A DNA stretch of 64,000 bases from Anniella stebbinsi (taxonomy: Eukaryota; Chordata; Lepidosauria; Squamata; Anniellidae): assembly GCA_029215795.1 (NCBI GenBank), contig JARDYH010000001.1, forward strand, positions 227,443,654-227,507,653. Direction: 5' to 3'. Position 1 is the stretch's first letter; the number at the start of each line of letters is the position of its first letter. Made by a program: the position numbers and the translations under genes. Of this stretch, positions 1-10,860 are shown piece by piece. The notes below the pieces were generated by a model that ran no database searches, was not told where the DNA came from, and worked only from the letters and a program-made list of their open reading frames with translations.

Positions 1-240
1 CTAATGGGAGGCTAGGTTTGCTCCCTCTCTGCTCTCCTTCCATTTTATTTGAGTAGGCCATATAAGTGGTTCTGCTGGGTTGAGTGCTGTTTTTATTTTG
101 CTATCGCTGTGTTTTTATTGTATTTTAATGCATTGTTTTATTGTTTTAATTAAACTTTATTTATGATTGTAAGCCACCTAGAGTGCCTTTTTTCTTGGTA
201 TTAAAATAGAATTCAAATCAGATCAATCAATCAATAAAAT
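1..240 (+). mobile_element. LINE 3' tail remnant (L2/CR1-like)
   Basis: T-rich 3' untranslated sequence runs into a motif of the form TTGTAAGCCACCTAGAGTGC and an A-rich end with repeated ATCA units (about 210-240). This tail type follows L2/CR1-like LINEs in reptile genomes. No coding part is present. Family assignment is from recognition of the tail only. Confidence 0.45.
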
Positions 241-924
241 GAGTTACCCACATAGTGAGCTGCTGTCCATATTTTACATTGCCTCTCTCTCATGTGTGCC
301 ATAACTCTTGTCCCTGAAAATATTCCTAGTGACTTACATTGAGGCAAACCTGTAGCTGATTTTCTGGAATGAGTACATGGCCAAGTGGGTCCTGTTTACA
401 GAATGGGGAAGGGAGAATTAAGCTCATCGAGCTTATCAGAGTTCCACTTCAAAGTTTGGTTCACCTAGTTCCCATTCCCAAATCCGAGCTTTTTTTGTTT
501 GTTGTTAAAACTTGAAGAGTGTACATTTAGGTGCACATTTTTTAAAAAGTGCACCTCCCAATGAATATTCCCCCCCATTGACTAAAGCATGAAAATGCAT
601 ATCAAAATGTCTATTTTCAAAGCTCACATGTTTCTAATGAGTGCATTTTGCAAATGTGATGGCAAGCTCTGGAATATGTCTGAAAATGCGCTCATATTTG
701 CTGGTGTGAATGGGGCAAAATCTGATGTATAATGGAGTAAAGCAAAATTCTGGTACATCATTACTGTAGAATTTATGTAGTAACTCTGGAGTGTCTTAAG
801 CTATATCAGCATTAAAGAATATCCTAGATATATTTGGCATAGTTTAGTTTTGCATTGGTTACAACAAGCTTGTTTTTTATTTTCTGTTTACCCCAAGTTC
901 TTCTATGCAATGTGCATTTCCTTG
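241..924. other. AT-rich sequence, nothing recognised
   Basis: No open frame with recognisable motifs, RNA gene or clear repeat boundary was found here. It contains short A- and T-runs only. Confidence 0.4.
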
Positions 925-932
925 TTCCTATG

Positions 933-1836
933 TAGATATGTAAAATTTCCAAAAATTTTGAAGCCGTGGAAAAAAATGGTTTTGTTCCAGGGGATTTCGG
1001 GAAAATCAGAAATTTTCAGAAAAGTTGAAAAAATGCAATATTAGCACTTTTTACGTATCGAAAGTCACTTTGCTACTTTAGGAACATAAAATGTAGTTAT
1101 GTACAAGTTGGTTTGGCATAAAATTATCACATTTGGTATATTAAAAGTATAGTGCATTCAAGCAATTATTACAAATTGAATTTAGTTTTTTTTTTTTACT
1201 TTTTTAAAAAAAACAAACAACTGTAAGGAACCTCTTTGGTTTTGCCAGTTTATGAGGAACAGGCAAAAAATAATTAAAAAAACAAACAGAAGAAACCATT
1301 AACATTACTAACAAGGAAAATTATTTATGTCTCTGCTAGTCCTCCACAGTGTCAAGCAGACATAAAGCACCCATTCCCATAAAAAGAACTGGGAAAAAAG
1401 GGGGACCAAGTTTCAGTGAATATGCATGAAATTTAATCAGACTCATTTTCTGAGCTATAGCTATCACTATCAGTTTCAGACTGCTTCAATGGCAGTGCCT
1501 CCTAGAGGCAGAAATGCATCTTGCTCTTGTATTTGAGAGCTGTAGTCTCAGTTTGCAATTTAGGACTTGCTTGTCATCGGTGCACAGAAATTGTAATAAT
1601 CTGATACTGTACATAGTTTTTAGAAATCTTTTGGAGAAGTAAATATATAAACACCTTGTCTTAAACATTTTATGCATCATGCTAAAATAAAACATTCCAT
1701 AATCTGTTTTTCTTCATTTGTTTCAATTTTTCAATTTTTCTGGAAAAAACAAACAAAAAAGGCTTCGAAAAAAACAGGAAAAAACCCAGTTTTTTTCCAA
1801 ATTTTTCCAGTTTTTTTCTGGGCCTTCACATCTCTA
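933..1836. mobile_element. non-autonomous hAT-like DNA transposon
   Basis: The segment starts TAGATATGTAAAATTTCC and ends in a sequence whose reverse complement starts TAGAGATGTGAAGGCCC, an imperfect terminal inverted repeat. It is flanked on both sides by the identical 8-bp word TTCCTATG (925-932 and 1837-1844), the target-duplication length typical of hAT elements. The 904-bp interior is A/T-rich with poly-A and poly-T stretches near both ends and no transposase frame, so it must have been mobilised in trans. Confidence 0.65.
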
Positions 1837-2139
1837 TTCCTATGTTTGCACATGTTGGATTAAGATATAGAAACAATCCAAACTGTGTAGATCTAGGGGC
1901 ATGACAAGAGCGATAAACCCGTTACACGCAATAAAAAGGACAAATTTGACTTGAACCTAGGTTATAGCTGTGATGTTGGACTTGTCCCCAAATTTTTTTT
2001 GTCAGGAACGTTGAAGCAATAAGATTGTCCCTTTCTAAACTGAACAGATTCTTATGTTTAGGTACTGGGCTACTTAATAGTGGACTGTGTTGTCTTGGCA
2101 TTGTGGAAAGTGCAGTGCTTCACCAATCCAACTTTTAGG

Positions 2140-2267
2140 GTGCAATCCTATGCATGTTTAGACAGGAAAAAGTCCCACAGCTGCCAGTATCCCTCCAGCA
2201 AGCCATGCTAGAGTATGCTGAGAGTTGTAGGATTTTTTCCTGTCTAAACATGCATAGGATTGCATTC
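2140..2267. repeat. short hairpin repeat (MITE-like)
   Basis: The two ends are inverted copies: TGCAATCCTATGCATG plus TTTAGACAGGAAAAA on the left, answered on the right by its complement ending in GCATAGGATTGCA. The loop is about 60 bp. Degraded half copies of the same or a related family lie near 41640-41690, 46180-46230, 31388-31450 and 42080-42125. No target duplication could be fixed with confidence. Confidence 0.6.
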
Positions 2268-3339
2268 TTAAGAACTGTAATATGGGGTGTGTGCTATGCC
2301 TGACATTTCTTAGTTAGGCCCGTTCTGCAATACATATGTAAGACTTAATGTGGGTAACTGAGCACCTAGAAATTTACATTGGAATTTTTAAATTTGTGAA
2401 ATTTCTGCACAAAATTGCCACTTTTACATTTGGTGGCTTTTCCATTAAATTGTTTGGAGATGTTCAGGCTCAAAACTTCAGATAATTTGGTGTGTGTATT
2501 ATCAAAATGAACAACTGCCATTTATGCAAACAAATTAGTGACTATTATAACTAATTAATTGTTGATTTACGACCCATTGGCAACTCAATGGGTCACTGCA
2601 GGAAATTATTGAGACATAATTCTATAAATGTTAAATGTCGTAGGAATTTGGAAGAATGTCAAAACTAACTGAATCACAATAAATCTCTACATTGAAGAGT
2701 TCGTACATGGCAGATTCAAGCTTCTTAATTATATAATAAATCTGTGCAGTGAACTTTCTCCTATTTTATTTTTAAAAGAAAAGTTATCTGCAACATAGAA
2801 AAATGGATGGGTCTCTTCCCCAGGAAAGAGATTTGGGAGTTATTGCTGAAAAATCCTGAAAGCTTTCCATCCAATATGCAACCAGAGCAATGAAAACAAA
2901 CAGGGGTAGGCTAGTGATTGTCACAGGAATAGATTATGAATCAAGAAAGTAATAAAAAAATACTAGCTGATAGAATGGTGCAAGTAAGGTCTCCTGTAAA
3001 GTAATAATGTTCTAGGAGCCATATACCATGCTGGTAGCTGAAAAAAGCAATCAAACTCTTTCAATATTACATTAAGCCTAAAATATTTCATGCTCCAAAA
3101 TTATACAGGTTGAATGTATTCTCTTAATAAGTGAATGTAGTGTAGTGTTGACTTCTTCAGGCAGCAGCTTGATGTGTTTTAGGCAGCAAAATTAAGATGT
3201 CAAATATATAATATTATACTTCCTAACACTAACATTAAAAGTTTTACTGACTGTCAGTAGGAAAACTAAGGCCATGCAGCACTTGGCACATGGGCATTTA
3301 TTAGGTAGTTGTTATGTTTTTGTACTTCGCAATAGCCAG
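2268..3339. other. AT-rich sequence, no gene recognised
   Basis: No sustained coding frame. Near 2820-2920 a short plus-strand translation (RDLGVI followed by stops) faintly resembles the C-terminal part of LINE polymerases, but it is too short and broken to call. Confidence 0.3.
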
Positions 3340-3640
3340 TGCTTCCTGGGTGGATCACAAGATAGAGCTTAAAAGCATAAAATATAAGAATATAATAAAG
3401 TGTAGCATAAACACCTAAAAAAAGAAAGAAAAACAATTACAAAGTAAAACTAAAGTAAAACCAACAGCAGTTCCAAGATCTGAAAAGTGCAAACATCGTT
3501 TTTTAAAAATGGAAGCACTAAAAAGCCTGGGAGAATCAAAAGGGTTTTGCCCAGTGCCAAGATGACTACAACATAGGTTCCCAGCAAGCTTCTCTAAATA
3601 TTAAAGTGAATATTAAGATGCATTAAACTGGCAAAGAGGA
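3340..3640 (-). mobile_element. LINE 3' region remnant, antisense
   Basis: The A-rich start (3350-3450), the segment around GCCTGGGAGAATCAAAAGG and the following text look like the antisense 3' untranslated region of an old LINE. Assignment is tentative because no coding part is present. Confidence 0.3.
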
Positions 3641-3779
3641 ATTAGGGTGTTGGTAATTTGCTTCTGGTTTGGCTCAAGTGAGTGATTTTCTGATGACCCC
3701 AGGAAAAATATTTTTTAAAAGAAAAAAAAATGGTATCTGTAGACATATCAATTTAGAGCAGTTCCTAAAATATCATCAT

Positions 3780-4036
3780 CATAAATAATAATGAAGATGC
3801 ATTATTATTATTATTATTATTAATAATAATAATCTTGCCTTTCCTCCAGGAAGCTAAAGGTAGCTTATGTAGACCTCCTCCTCCTTTCTATTTTATCCTC
3901 ACAACAACCCTGTGAGGTAAGTTAGGCTGAGATTCAGGGACTGGCTCAAAGTCACCCAGTGAGCTCCATGGCTGAGTGGTGACTAGAACCTGGGTCTCTC
4001 TAGTCCTAATCCAATACTCTAATCACCATACCAGAA
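3780..4036 (-). mobile_element. tRNA-derived SINE, antisense, with (ATT)n tail
   Basis: Read on the minus strand it opens with a tRNA-like head (TGGTGATTAGAGT, then a B-box-like segment around 3985-4000). It continues into the body TCACAACAACCCTGTGAGG and ends in an (ATT)n/(AAT)n microsatellite at 3801-3833. The sense copy at 53694-53872 has the same head and body, so this is a family rather than a tRNA gene. Confidence 0.55.
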
Positions 4037-4648
4037 AAAGTGTAGGGAGACAAAAAAAGTAAGCACATTTTGTAATCATTTAAAATATTGTCATGGATTA
4101 CTTTAAGTTTTTTAAAAATAATTAGATTAGAAATTGATGATGGGAAATTCACAAAACGTAGGTGCTGGGAAAAGTATGTATGCTAAGGATTGCAGCTTTG
4201 TTCGTGACAAACTTCCATTTCCTTCTGGATTTGGCCAAAGAGGTATAATCTTACCCTAGTTCCCAATACTCTGGGGAGCAGTGACAAGCCCTTTGCTTCC
4301 TTCTCTTTGCAGTCTATGGCATCCATTGTCAGATTTACTATTGGCTTTGTGGGTGATTTGCATGCAGGGGATCAGCATTGATCATGGTAATTCTAAAATA
4401 AAAATAACTCTCATTTCAAAAGAATATTTTATGTCTCCTTTGTAATTCTCCCATGCAAATTATAACAATTCAATAGTTCTGCTTTGGTATGTGCATCGCA
4501 TAGAGAGCACAAGAGATGCATTCATACACTATTTATTGTAACTGATTGCTCTTCAGAGGTGGAGTGATTGTATTTTCTCTACATATTTACAATGAGCATT
4601 TTCCACGATTGAGCTTATAGGTAAGTATTTGCTTCTTAGTCAATTATC

Positions 4649-4719
4649 TGTGTGTGTGTGTATGTGTGTCATACATTCATGAGCGTGCGCGCGCACACAC
4701 ACACACACACACACACATA
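4649..4719. repeat. (TG)n / (CA)n compound microsatellite
   Basis: An alternating TG run is followed about 15 bp later by GCGC and a (CA)n run, making a purine-pyrimidine alternating block of about 70 bp. Confidence 0.9.
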
Positions 4720-4829
4720 TTTGAAGCTTAAAACTTATTTGATCAAAATTAAGACTATTAAAGCTTACAAAATGGTTTGCTTCCAATTATATATATAAAT
4801 AAAAATGTGTAGTTTAAAACTTTTAAATT

Positions 4830-4945
4830 TGATATTGTATTTTATTGCCTTGTATTTTATGATTTAATTGTTGTGAACTGCCCAGAGAGCTTCTGCTATT
4901 GGGCATTATAAAAATGTAATGAAATAAATGAAGAAATAAATACCC
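4830..4945 (+). mobile_element. LINE 3' tail remnant (L2/CR1-like)
   Basis: It contains GTGAACTGCCCAGAGAGCTT, then GGGCATTATAAAAATG and a degenerate (AAATGA)n/(AAAT)n end, the standard layout of an L2/CR1-like LINE 3' end. No coding sequence is attached. Confidence 0.5.
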
Positions 4946-5009
4946 TAGCTTTCTTTTCTGCTTTTCTGCAAAGTGCCATGTGCACTGGTGATTCTAGATG
5001 ATGACGATT

Positions 5010-5165
5010 TGTTTATTACATTTATAGTCTGCCTTTCTTCCATTGTGGAACTCAACTTGGCTATATGTGGTTCTTAAGTGGTCTCCCCTCCAAGCACTAA
5101 CCGACCCAGACCTGGTTAGCTTCAGCAAGGTGGCTGCCTTATGTGCCGTCACACCATTTCTTGGG
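5010..5165 (-). mobile_element. repeat with a 5S rRNA-like block, antisense
   Basis: Positions 5080-5124 read GGTCTCCCCTCCAAGCACTA and then a segment ending GTTAGCTTC. This closely parallels the reverse complement of the 5S rRNA internal control region (the TTAGTACTTGGATGGGAGACC area). The match stops there, so this is a 5S-derived SINE or composite repeat rather than a 5S gene. The left part (5010-5060) resembles a LINE tail. Confidence 0.45.
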
Positions 5166-6310
5166 ACCATGATGATGATGATGATTGTGCATCCCAGGGG
5201 CCACAGGATGTTACTGACATTCTTTTTCAAGGGGAGTGAGGGAGGTCTGTGGACAGTGAAGGAGGTCCAACTCAGAGGCCTCTTCATTGCCGTTGGAGGG
5301 GGAAGGGGAGTGTCAGGGGTGGATTGAGGGAGGCTTTGGATCTGCAGGATCCAAAGAAGTCCCATTCCCTCAACAGCCCCCCCCCCCCCGTCCCAATAAG
5401 GAAGGGAAAGTATGCCAGCCCCGGAGTTAGCATGCTCTTCTTCCCTTCAGTATCCCCTTTCCACTTTGGCTCTCTTGTTATTCTAAATGTTACAGTAAAA
5501 ATGTCTCCAGTATAATGCCATTAAGCATCTGGGGGCTTTTCTAGATGATTCGGCTCAAGTCTGAGAATGTTTCCAGGACCCAACGTTCTCTCGCTGTTTT
5601 CCATCAGCCCTACTTTTTAGAAGAGCATTTTTGGGTGCTAAGTGAGCGAAACGTAAATTGCTATTGCCATTGTGCATTCTTTACATTTTAAAGGATGTTA
5701 ATAAACTTTGCTGAGGTTCAGTTTTGTAATGTAATACAAGAGCAAGGGGTTCATCTCATCCAGCAATTCATGGAAGCTTAAAAATAATGCCTTCTAATGG
5801 AATTTAGGAGCTAGGAACAACTCACAAGAACTGAAAATCTGCTTCAAAGAAAGCCAAGACCTGCAGGTTCTATGAGCAGGGGGAAAAAACATGGCAGTAG
5901 TCCTTATGATCAGTGGACTTTTGCATTATAGAAGCTGTATTTATTGTGAACTGCTCTACGCCTCATCGTTCTGTTTCTCAATGCTTGGTGACTCTCAGTT
6001 GAAAGGATGAAAGGATTGTGTTTTGGGGGTGCCAAAGGCTCTGTCTTGTGCTCTGTGATAGCTCCTTCATACTTGCATATTGTCACTTTATGTAGTGTGA
6101 ACTTGCCTTAAATTGTTACTTTCTAGGAAGAGAGAGACCCCATCCCCCCATTACACTTGTCTCCCCTTCCCCTATTCTGGGATTTTGATTTTGAGCACCT
6201 TGGGGCATGGCCTATGATCTGCTTAGGTTACTCAAGTAAAGTTCTGTGCCCTCTGATGGTGCAATGACAGTAGTAGTGGTGATGATTCACAAATGAATGA
6301 AGCGACAGCC
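5166..6310. other. no gene recognised
   Basis: The 94- and 123-codon open frames near 5000-5370 overlap the 5S-like repeat and have no recognisable motifs. A short GAT run (5170-5184) and a poly-C run (5380-5389) are present. Nothing else could be supported. Confidence 0.35.
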
Positions 6311-6329
6311 AATCTCTGGTAGATGATCG

Positions 6330-7060
6330 CCTGTTGCTTCGCTCATTTGTGAATGCGACAGCCAAGGTATGTCATTTTCATCTCATTAACATCCGTCTCT
6401 GCTGTTTCCTGACCCGCAAGGCTGTGGGTCTTCTTGTTCATACCCTGGTTGTTTCCCGCCTGGATTACTGTAATAGCCTCCTGGTGGGTCTTCCTTCTTC
6501 ACACCATCCTCTTACTCTAGTACAGAACAGTGCTGTATGTGCTGTATTACATTTGCCCCATTATTCCCATGTTCCCCACTATCACAGGGCATTGTATTGG
6601 TTGCCTGTTAGGGCAAGGACACATTTTAAACTCCTTGTCTTGGTTTTTAAGGCCTTGCGTTCTTCCCTTCTCAGTTATTTGGCAGAGTTGGTTCTCTTAG
6701 GAGAACTTGATCTGCAGATTCTGGATTTCTAGTCATTCCCTGGACTAAGATGGCAAATTCTAGGCTCTGGGCATTTTCCCATCTTGCTCCACAATTGTGG
6801 CACTTTCTCCCTCTGTGCCTTTGTATGGAACCAGAGTTGGACCGATTTAGACGAGGGCTGAAAACCGATTTGCTCAAGTTGGAGCCATAGGTGTTGGTGT
6901 ATGGAGTGTGGAACAATCCGTTTGTTCTTGGGTTTTCAATTGCTTGGTTGTTTTAATTGCTTGGTTGTGAATTAATTTAATTTCTGGTTATAGTTTATCT
7001 AACGTATATTTGTTGATTTTTGTTTATATTGTTGTGTTTTGTATGTTTTGGTTAATTGGA
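6330..7060 (+). pseudogene. L2/CR1-like LINE ORF2 C-terminal fragment and 3'UTR
   Basis: A 132-codon frame (6334-6732) reads through the C-terminal region that follows the RT domain in L2-like LINEs. Visible signatures are SRLDYCNSLL, a degenerate LVQNSAVCAVLH and YWLPVRARTHFK. After one frame change the text continues with FSHLAPQLWHFLP and the terminal RFRRGLKTDLL block (to about 6890). These order and spacing features match L2/CR1 ORF2 C-termini. The catalytic RT core and endonuclease are absent, as expected of a 5'-truncated copy. The 3'UTR to about 7060 is T-rich and is followed directly by a SINE tail. Clade choice between L2 and CR1 is from motif memory only. Confidence 0.7.
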
Positions 7061-7190
7061 ATGTGCTGTTGCACCATGTCCTGCTCGTGGGTCCCTGGTC
7101 CATAACTGGTTGGCCACTGTGAACAGAGTGCCGGACTAGATGGACCCTCAGTCTGATCCAGCATGGCTCTTTTCAGGTTCTTATGTTCTG
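7061..7190 (+). mobile_element. SINE body/tail remnant
   Basis: The end region CCGGACTAGATGGACC, CAGTCTGATCCAGCATGG and CTCTTTTCAGGTTCTTATG matches the 3' half of the tRNA-derived SINEs found elsewhere in this window. The tRNA-like head is missing. Confidence 0.45.
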
Positions 7191-7382
7191 GTATAGAGCA
7201 CAATTTCAATTTGTATAATGATGACGACGATGACAATGATGATGATTTATCTGGGAACGTGGTGCCTTTCATGACATAAACCAAACTGCGCTGTGGCACT
7301 GAAGTTGCTCCTGCCTCTCCTTGTAGGAAAGCTGGCATGCCATGCTGCATGATTTAAAAAATAGGAGGCCATTAAGGGAGGA

Positions 7383-7575
7383 GTCACAGCTTGGTGGCCA
7401 AACGCAGGCACTGGATGCAGAAGGTCCTTGGCTCAGTGCCTGCCGTCTTCAGGCAGGACTGGGAAAGCCTCCTGCTTGCAAATCTGGAGAGCCACCACAA
7501 GTCAGTGTAGGCAGCGTTAAGCAAAATGAACCCATGGTTTGACTCAGTCTATATAAAGCAGCTCCATATGTTAAT
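7383..7575 (+). mobile_element. tRNA-Ala-derived SINE, degraded
   Basis: It retains the segment ATGCAGAAGGTCC next to a decayed B box, then the body GGAGAGCCACCACAAGTCAG and a GACTCAGT end, in the same order as the better copy at 54398-54590. The A box is nearly unrecognisable. Confidence 0.5.
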
Positions 7576-7609
7576 TAATCCCTCATTTCTGTTCCAAGCA
7601 CACTTAATT

Positions 7610-7697
7610 GATGCTTCCTTCCTATTGCTGCCTCTTTTACACACGCTCTATCTCTCACACACGTATGTACATATCCTGAGTCAGACATAACTGTCGG
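7610..7697 (+). repeat. direct repeat copy 1 (with 8176-8260)
   Basis: About 85 bp starting GATGCTTCCTTCCTATTGCT and containing ACACACGTATGTACATATCC recurs almost unchanged about 570 bp downstream. A Harbinger-like MITE lies between the two copies. Confidence 0.8.
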
Positions 7698-7727
7698 TTA
7701 TTAGTTCCTAATGTCAGTAAAGTCCTA

Positions 7728-8064
7728 GGTCCCCTCTACAAGATTTCGGTTTGACTCCTGGTTGGCCGATTATGCGCATCTTCTCCCAATCGCTTTTACG
7801 CCTAATCCCTATACACGGGAGGCGGTGAAGCGCATTACCGGTTGTATGAAATGCGCTTTAAAGTTGTTTACATGCGTAGAATTGCATGTTTACATGGTCA
7901 TAAGGTGCTTTAACTTCCACGGTAAATTAAAACTCACATTATTTGATAATGCGCATAATCGGACAGAAAAAGTGCCTCAACCCCCGATTTGCGCTCCGTT
8001 CATGTGGAGGTAAAATCGGTTATGCGCTTTGAAAGTGCTTTAAATCGCTCTTGTAGAGGCACCC
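7728..8064. mobile_element. Harbinger-like MITE, copy 1
   Basis: The ends are GGTCCCCTCTACAAG and CTTGTAGAGGCACCC, inverted with three mismatches or shifts. Two further copies (17215-17569 and 50515-50871) share the whole 340-360 bp, including repeated words ATGCGCATAATC and GCGCTTTAA. Those copies are flanked by TAA on both sides, the 3-bp target duplication expected of PIF/Harbinger elements. Here the flanks (CTA and ATA) have decayed. Confidence 0.7.
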
Positions 8065-8175
8065 ATAGTTGACGAGACAAGTAATAGTTAATTATTGAAT
8101 GCTACACTGTGTAGGCAAAATAGCCTGGGGCACTTCCTGATAGCTCTGTTTTGTCTGTTTTAGCAATCTTTTTAT

Positions 8176-8260
8176 GATGCTTCCTTCCTATCGCTGCCTC
8201 TTTTACACACGCTCTCTCTCTTACACACGTATGTACATATCCTGAGTCCGATGTAGTCGG
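8176..8260 (+). repeat. direct repeat copy 2 (with 7610-7697)
   Basis: Second copy of the 85-bp unit, differing by a few substitutions and a small indel near its right end. Confidence 0.8.
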
Positions 8261-8289
8261 TCTCATCTGAGTTAATTTATACTTCCCTC

Positions 8290-8405
8290 CCGCTGCAATC
8301 CGGCCTGCAATCCAATCTGGACCAGAACTCCCATCATAGCTGGCCAAGCCAACTGGGGTAGATAGGAGTTGTAGTCCAACAACACCCATTGGGCACCATG
8401 TTGGG
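8290..8405. repeat. hairpin MITE fragment (CCCATCA family)
   Basis: It contains AACTCCCATCATAGCTGG and, inverted, GGAGTTGTAGTCCAACAAC. The same family appears at 9682-9820, 31874-32006 and 61590-61690. Confidence 0.5.
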
Positions 8406-9665
8406 GGAAGGCTTCTGTGAAGCAATTGTTTAGTTCTGAGAGTGACAGTATGGGCCGTGGAAGGGCCAAAGGGCCTGAGGGAGGGAAAAGGAGCTGAGCA
8501 GGAAGCAGCAGAGACAAAACTGTTCCTTGGGCAAAGGAAAAACTGGGCAGAAGATTTGGATAGACAGGGCAGCAGGAGCCAAAGAACCTAGGGGCTTTCA
8601 GGCTCCTGAGCGACCAGGGCTTTCAGCCAGCCAAAACGGGTGGATCCAGATAGGCAATCAGTTCATTTTTGTTTCCATGCTGGCCATAGTCCCTTGCAGA
8701 AGCAAACATACATGACATGAAAAATTGATGGATAAAACTCATAGGCTTGGATCCAAAATTTACCTCCTGTGGATGGAACGGCTCCTTCCGTCTGCAGAAG
8801 GCATCTGATCCAGTGGACCATTTCCACTAGCAGGACTGGGGAGGAAGTGATTTCTGACAATTCTCCTACACCCCATGAAAATCCTCTCTGAAGACTGTTG
8901 GGGATGGTGCTGGGGGCTGCAGGAAGAGAGAGGAATTAGTGAAATCATTCCCTTTCTCCAATTTCTACCTGCTGGAGCTTTCTTACCAAATCTTCACTTA
9001 GGGAGATGTTCTGCTGGCTGGAATAAACTCTGGATCCGACCCATAATTGACAATTTGATTTGACATGCAAACGTTGGGTTCACTGAAAGGTTGGGCCCAC
9101 CTTTTGTGATGGAGAACTTTTGTCTTCAGTTTGTAAAACGTCTGCAAAGAGTAGTTCACATTCCCTCCCCCCCTTTTATGAGCTGAGTCATTTATTTACC
9201 AAACAGATATGGCTGCTCATCAACATATGTTCTCTGGGTAGCTTACAGAATTGAGAATAAAATACAGCATTAAGATGTAATACAATATTTAAAATACAAC
9301 CACAAAAACACAATTAAATGCTTTATATTTTGGCAAGGAGTGCTTTCTAAATCCTCAATCCCAGCTGTTTTCTGCTTGTCTTCTGTCTCTGATTGAGCTT
9401 TGTACCAATCTGGGCTCATTTTGGGATCGTAAAAAAAGAAAAAGAAAAAAAAGACGTAATCCTGAAGAAGTGTCAAACCTCTGAATGTGTTTAGGGAGGC
9501 TTTTTGCCCTGGAGACTTTTTTTTTGAAAAGCAACAAATGAAAACAAACATGCAAGTATTTTTTCCCTTTCATCACCGAGTGTCTCACACCAGCTGGCCC
9601 AAACTCCTTTGGGGTTAGGGGCGGGACTCCCAGGTCACAGGATATGGTTTCCAGGGAGGCTTGAG
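8406..9665. other. no gene recognised
   Basis: Short frames of 60-93 codons overlap on both strands without recognisable motifs. An A-rich block at 9429-9452 and T-rich text near 9520-9530 give lysine- or phenylalanine-rich shadow frames. Confidence 0.35.
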
Positions 9666-9681
9666 CTCTGGCTGCTTTAGA

Positions 9682-9820
9682 CTAGGAGTTGGAGACCTAT
9701 GGGTCTCTGGATGTTTTTGGACTCCAACTTCCATCATCCTCAGTCAGGATGTCCATTGGCTGTTGCTGATGGGAGTTGTAATCCATGAACATCTGAAGGA
9801 CCACAGGTTCTCCACCCCAG
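9682..9820. mobile_element. palindromic MITE, possibly hAT
   Basis: The left end CTAGGAGTTGGAGACC is answered by a right end whose reverse complement is CTGGGGTGGAGAACC. The interior is self-complementary (CTCCAACTTCCATCATCC against GCTGATGGGAGTTGTAATCC). Flanks CTTTAGA and CTTTACA may be a decayed 7-8 bp target duplication. Confidence 0.6.
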
Positions 9821-9828
9821 CTTTACAC

Positions 9829-10611
9829 CAATTAACCCCTGACTGTCTGATAGTACCCTTGCTTGAAGATTGGCTTAAGTGGTTCAGTATCTCATCTTCC
9901 CTTTTTCCTTTGTAAGCAACTCTAACATACAAGCTTTTCAAGTTTTATTGCTGGTAGTTTGAAACCAGAGCTTGGGAAGATTGGCCTCAAAGGTAGCTCA
10001 GTTTTCCAGTACTTGCGGGGAAATCCCTCGAGGAAACATTTGCGTGATGGAAGAAATCATATTTTCCTCCTTCCCTCAAGCAACTGTGCCTTGAAGCCCG
10101 ATAATTAGATTTCTTGGTAGGTAACACCACCACTGTGACCATGAGTACTAGGTGGACTATGGCTTTGGAAATGTACTGCCCCATAACATCCCTAGTAACA
10201 AGCCTATATGATTGTTTTACAAACATGTGGTTTTAATGTTTAGAGACAGAGCCCTGGTAGTTGAATCTGATTTCAAACACTAGCAATGGGACAGTGTCCT
10301 CCACTGATTCTGAGAGTAGAAGGCTAGCTTAGGGAGTGCAGGGCACACACAACTTTGTCTTCCAGCAACTTGCTACCCCTCCCTGCCCCTCCCCATCCCA
10401 GTATCTGCTGCTTGAGGTGGTGACCTTGCTCGGTCTAATGATAGAGATGGCCCTGAGACAGCTCCATACTTTGAAACCCCCTCTCCCTCGAGAAACTGAT
10501 TTTGCAAATGGGGGAATGTGTACTTTGGGTGTACTTTGCAGCAAAACAGCGAATGTATTTGGATTTAGACAATTTTAAGAGTTCTTCTACAGGGAAGGTC
10601 TGGCAGCACGG
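9829..10611. other. no gene recognised
   Basis: Three overlapping 70-80 codon frames at 10329-10620 lie in a stretch that looks like old repeat sequence. No domain or RNA gene is visible. Confidence 0.35.
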
Positions 10612-10736
10612 TTTGTTCACACTGCTTTAAAATGGTTTATAACAGTGGTGGCAACTGTTGGGGCCCAGGACACACTCCATATACAGTTTCCAAACCATTT
10701 TCAAAGTGTCATATCCTACTTGGTGAAGATCTGGCC
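10612..10736. mobile_element. MITE (AAACGGTTTATAACAGT family), copy 1
   Basis: It holds CACTGCTTTAAAATGG, TTTATAACAGT, GTTGGGGCCCAGGACAC and ends near AAGATCTGGCC. The same order is present at 56406-58345, where a larger element interrupts it between the ACAGT and GTTGGGG segments. This copy therefore acts as an uninterrupted reference. Related copies lie at 42703-42930 and 49951-50071. Confidence 0.6.
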
Positions 10737-10740
10737 TAAC

Positions 10741-10860
10741 TGGTTTAGCGGAGAGATGAAGAAACTTTATTGTGAATTAGGAAGCCCCCGGTTCAAATCT
10801 CGTATCTTTTACGAACATGTATGTTCCCCTGCGTTGGTGGAATGAGAACAAGCATATCAT
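10741..10860 (+). mobile_element. possible tRNA-derived SINE relic
   Basis: AACTGGTTTAGCGGAGAG is A-box-like, and CCCGGTTCAAATCTCG about 50 bp later is B-box-like. The spacing fits a tRNA-derived head, but the cloverleaf is not recoverable. Confidence 0.3.

Noticed and set aside
5080..5124. 5S rRNA gene
   Set aside because: Only the internal block matches; flanks diverge and no full 120-bp 5S sequence or T-run terminator is present.
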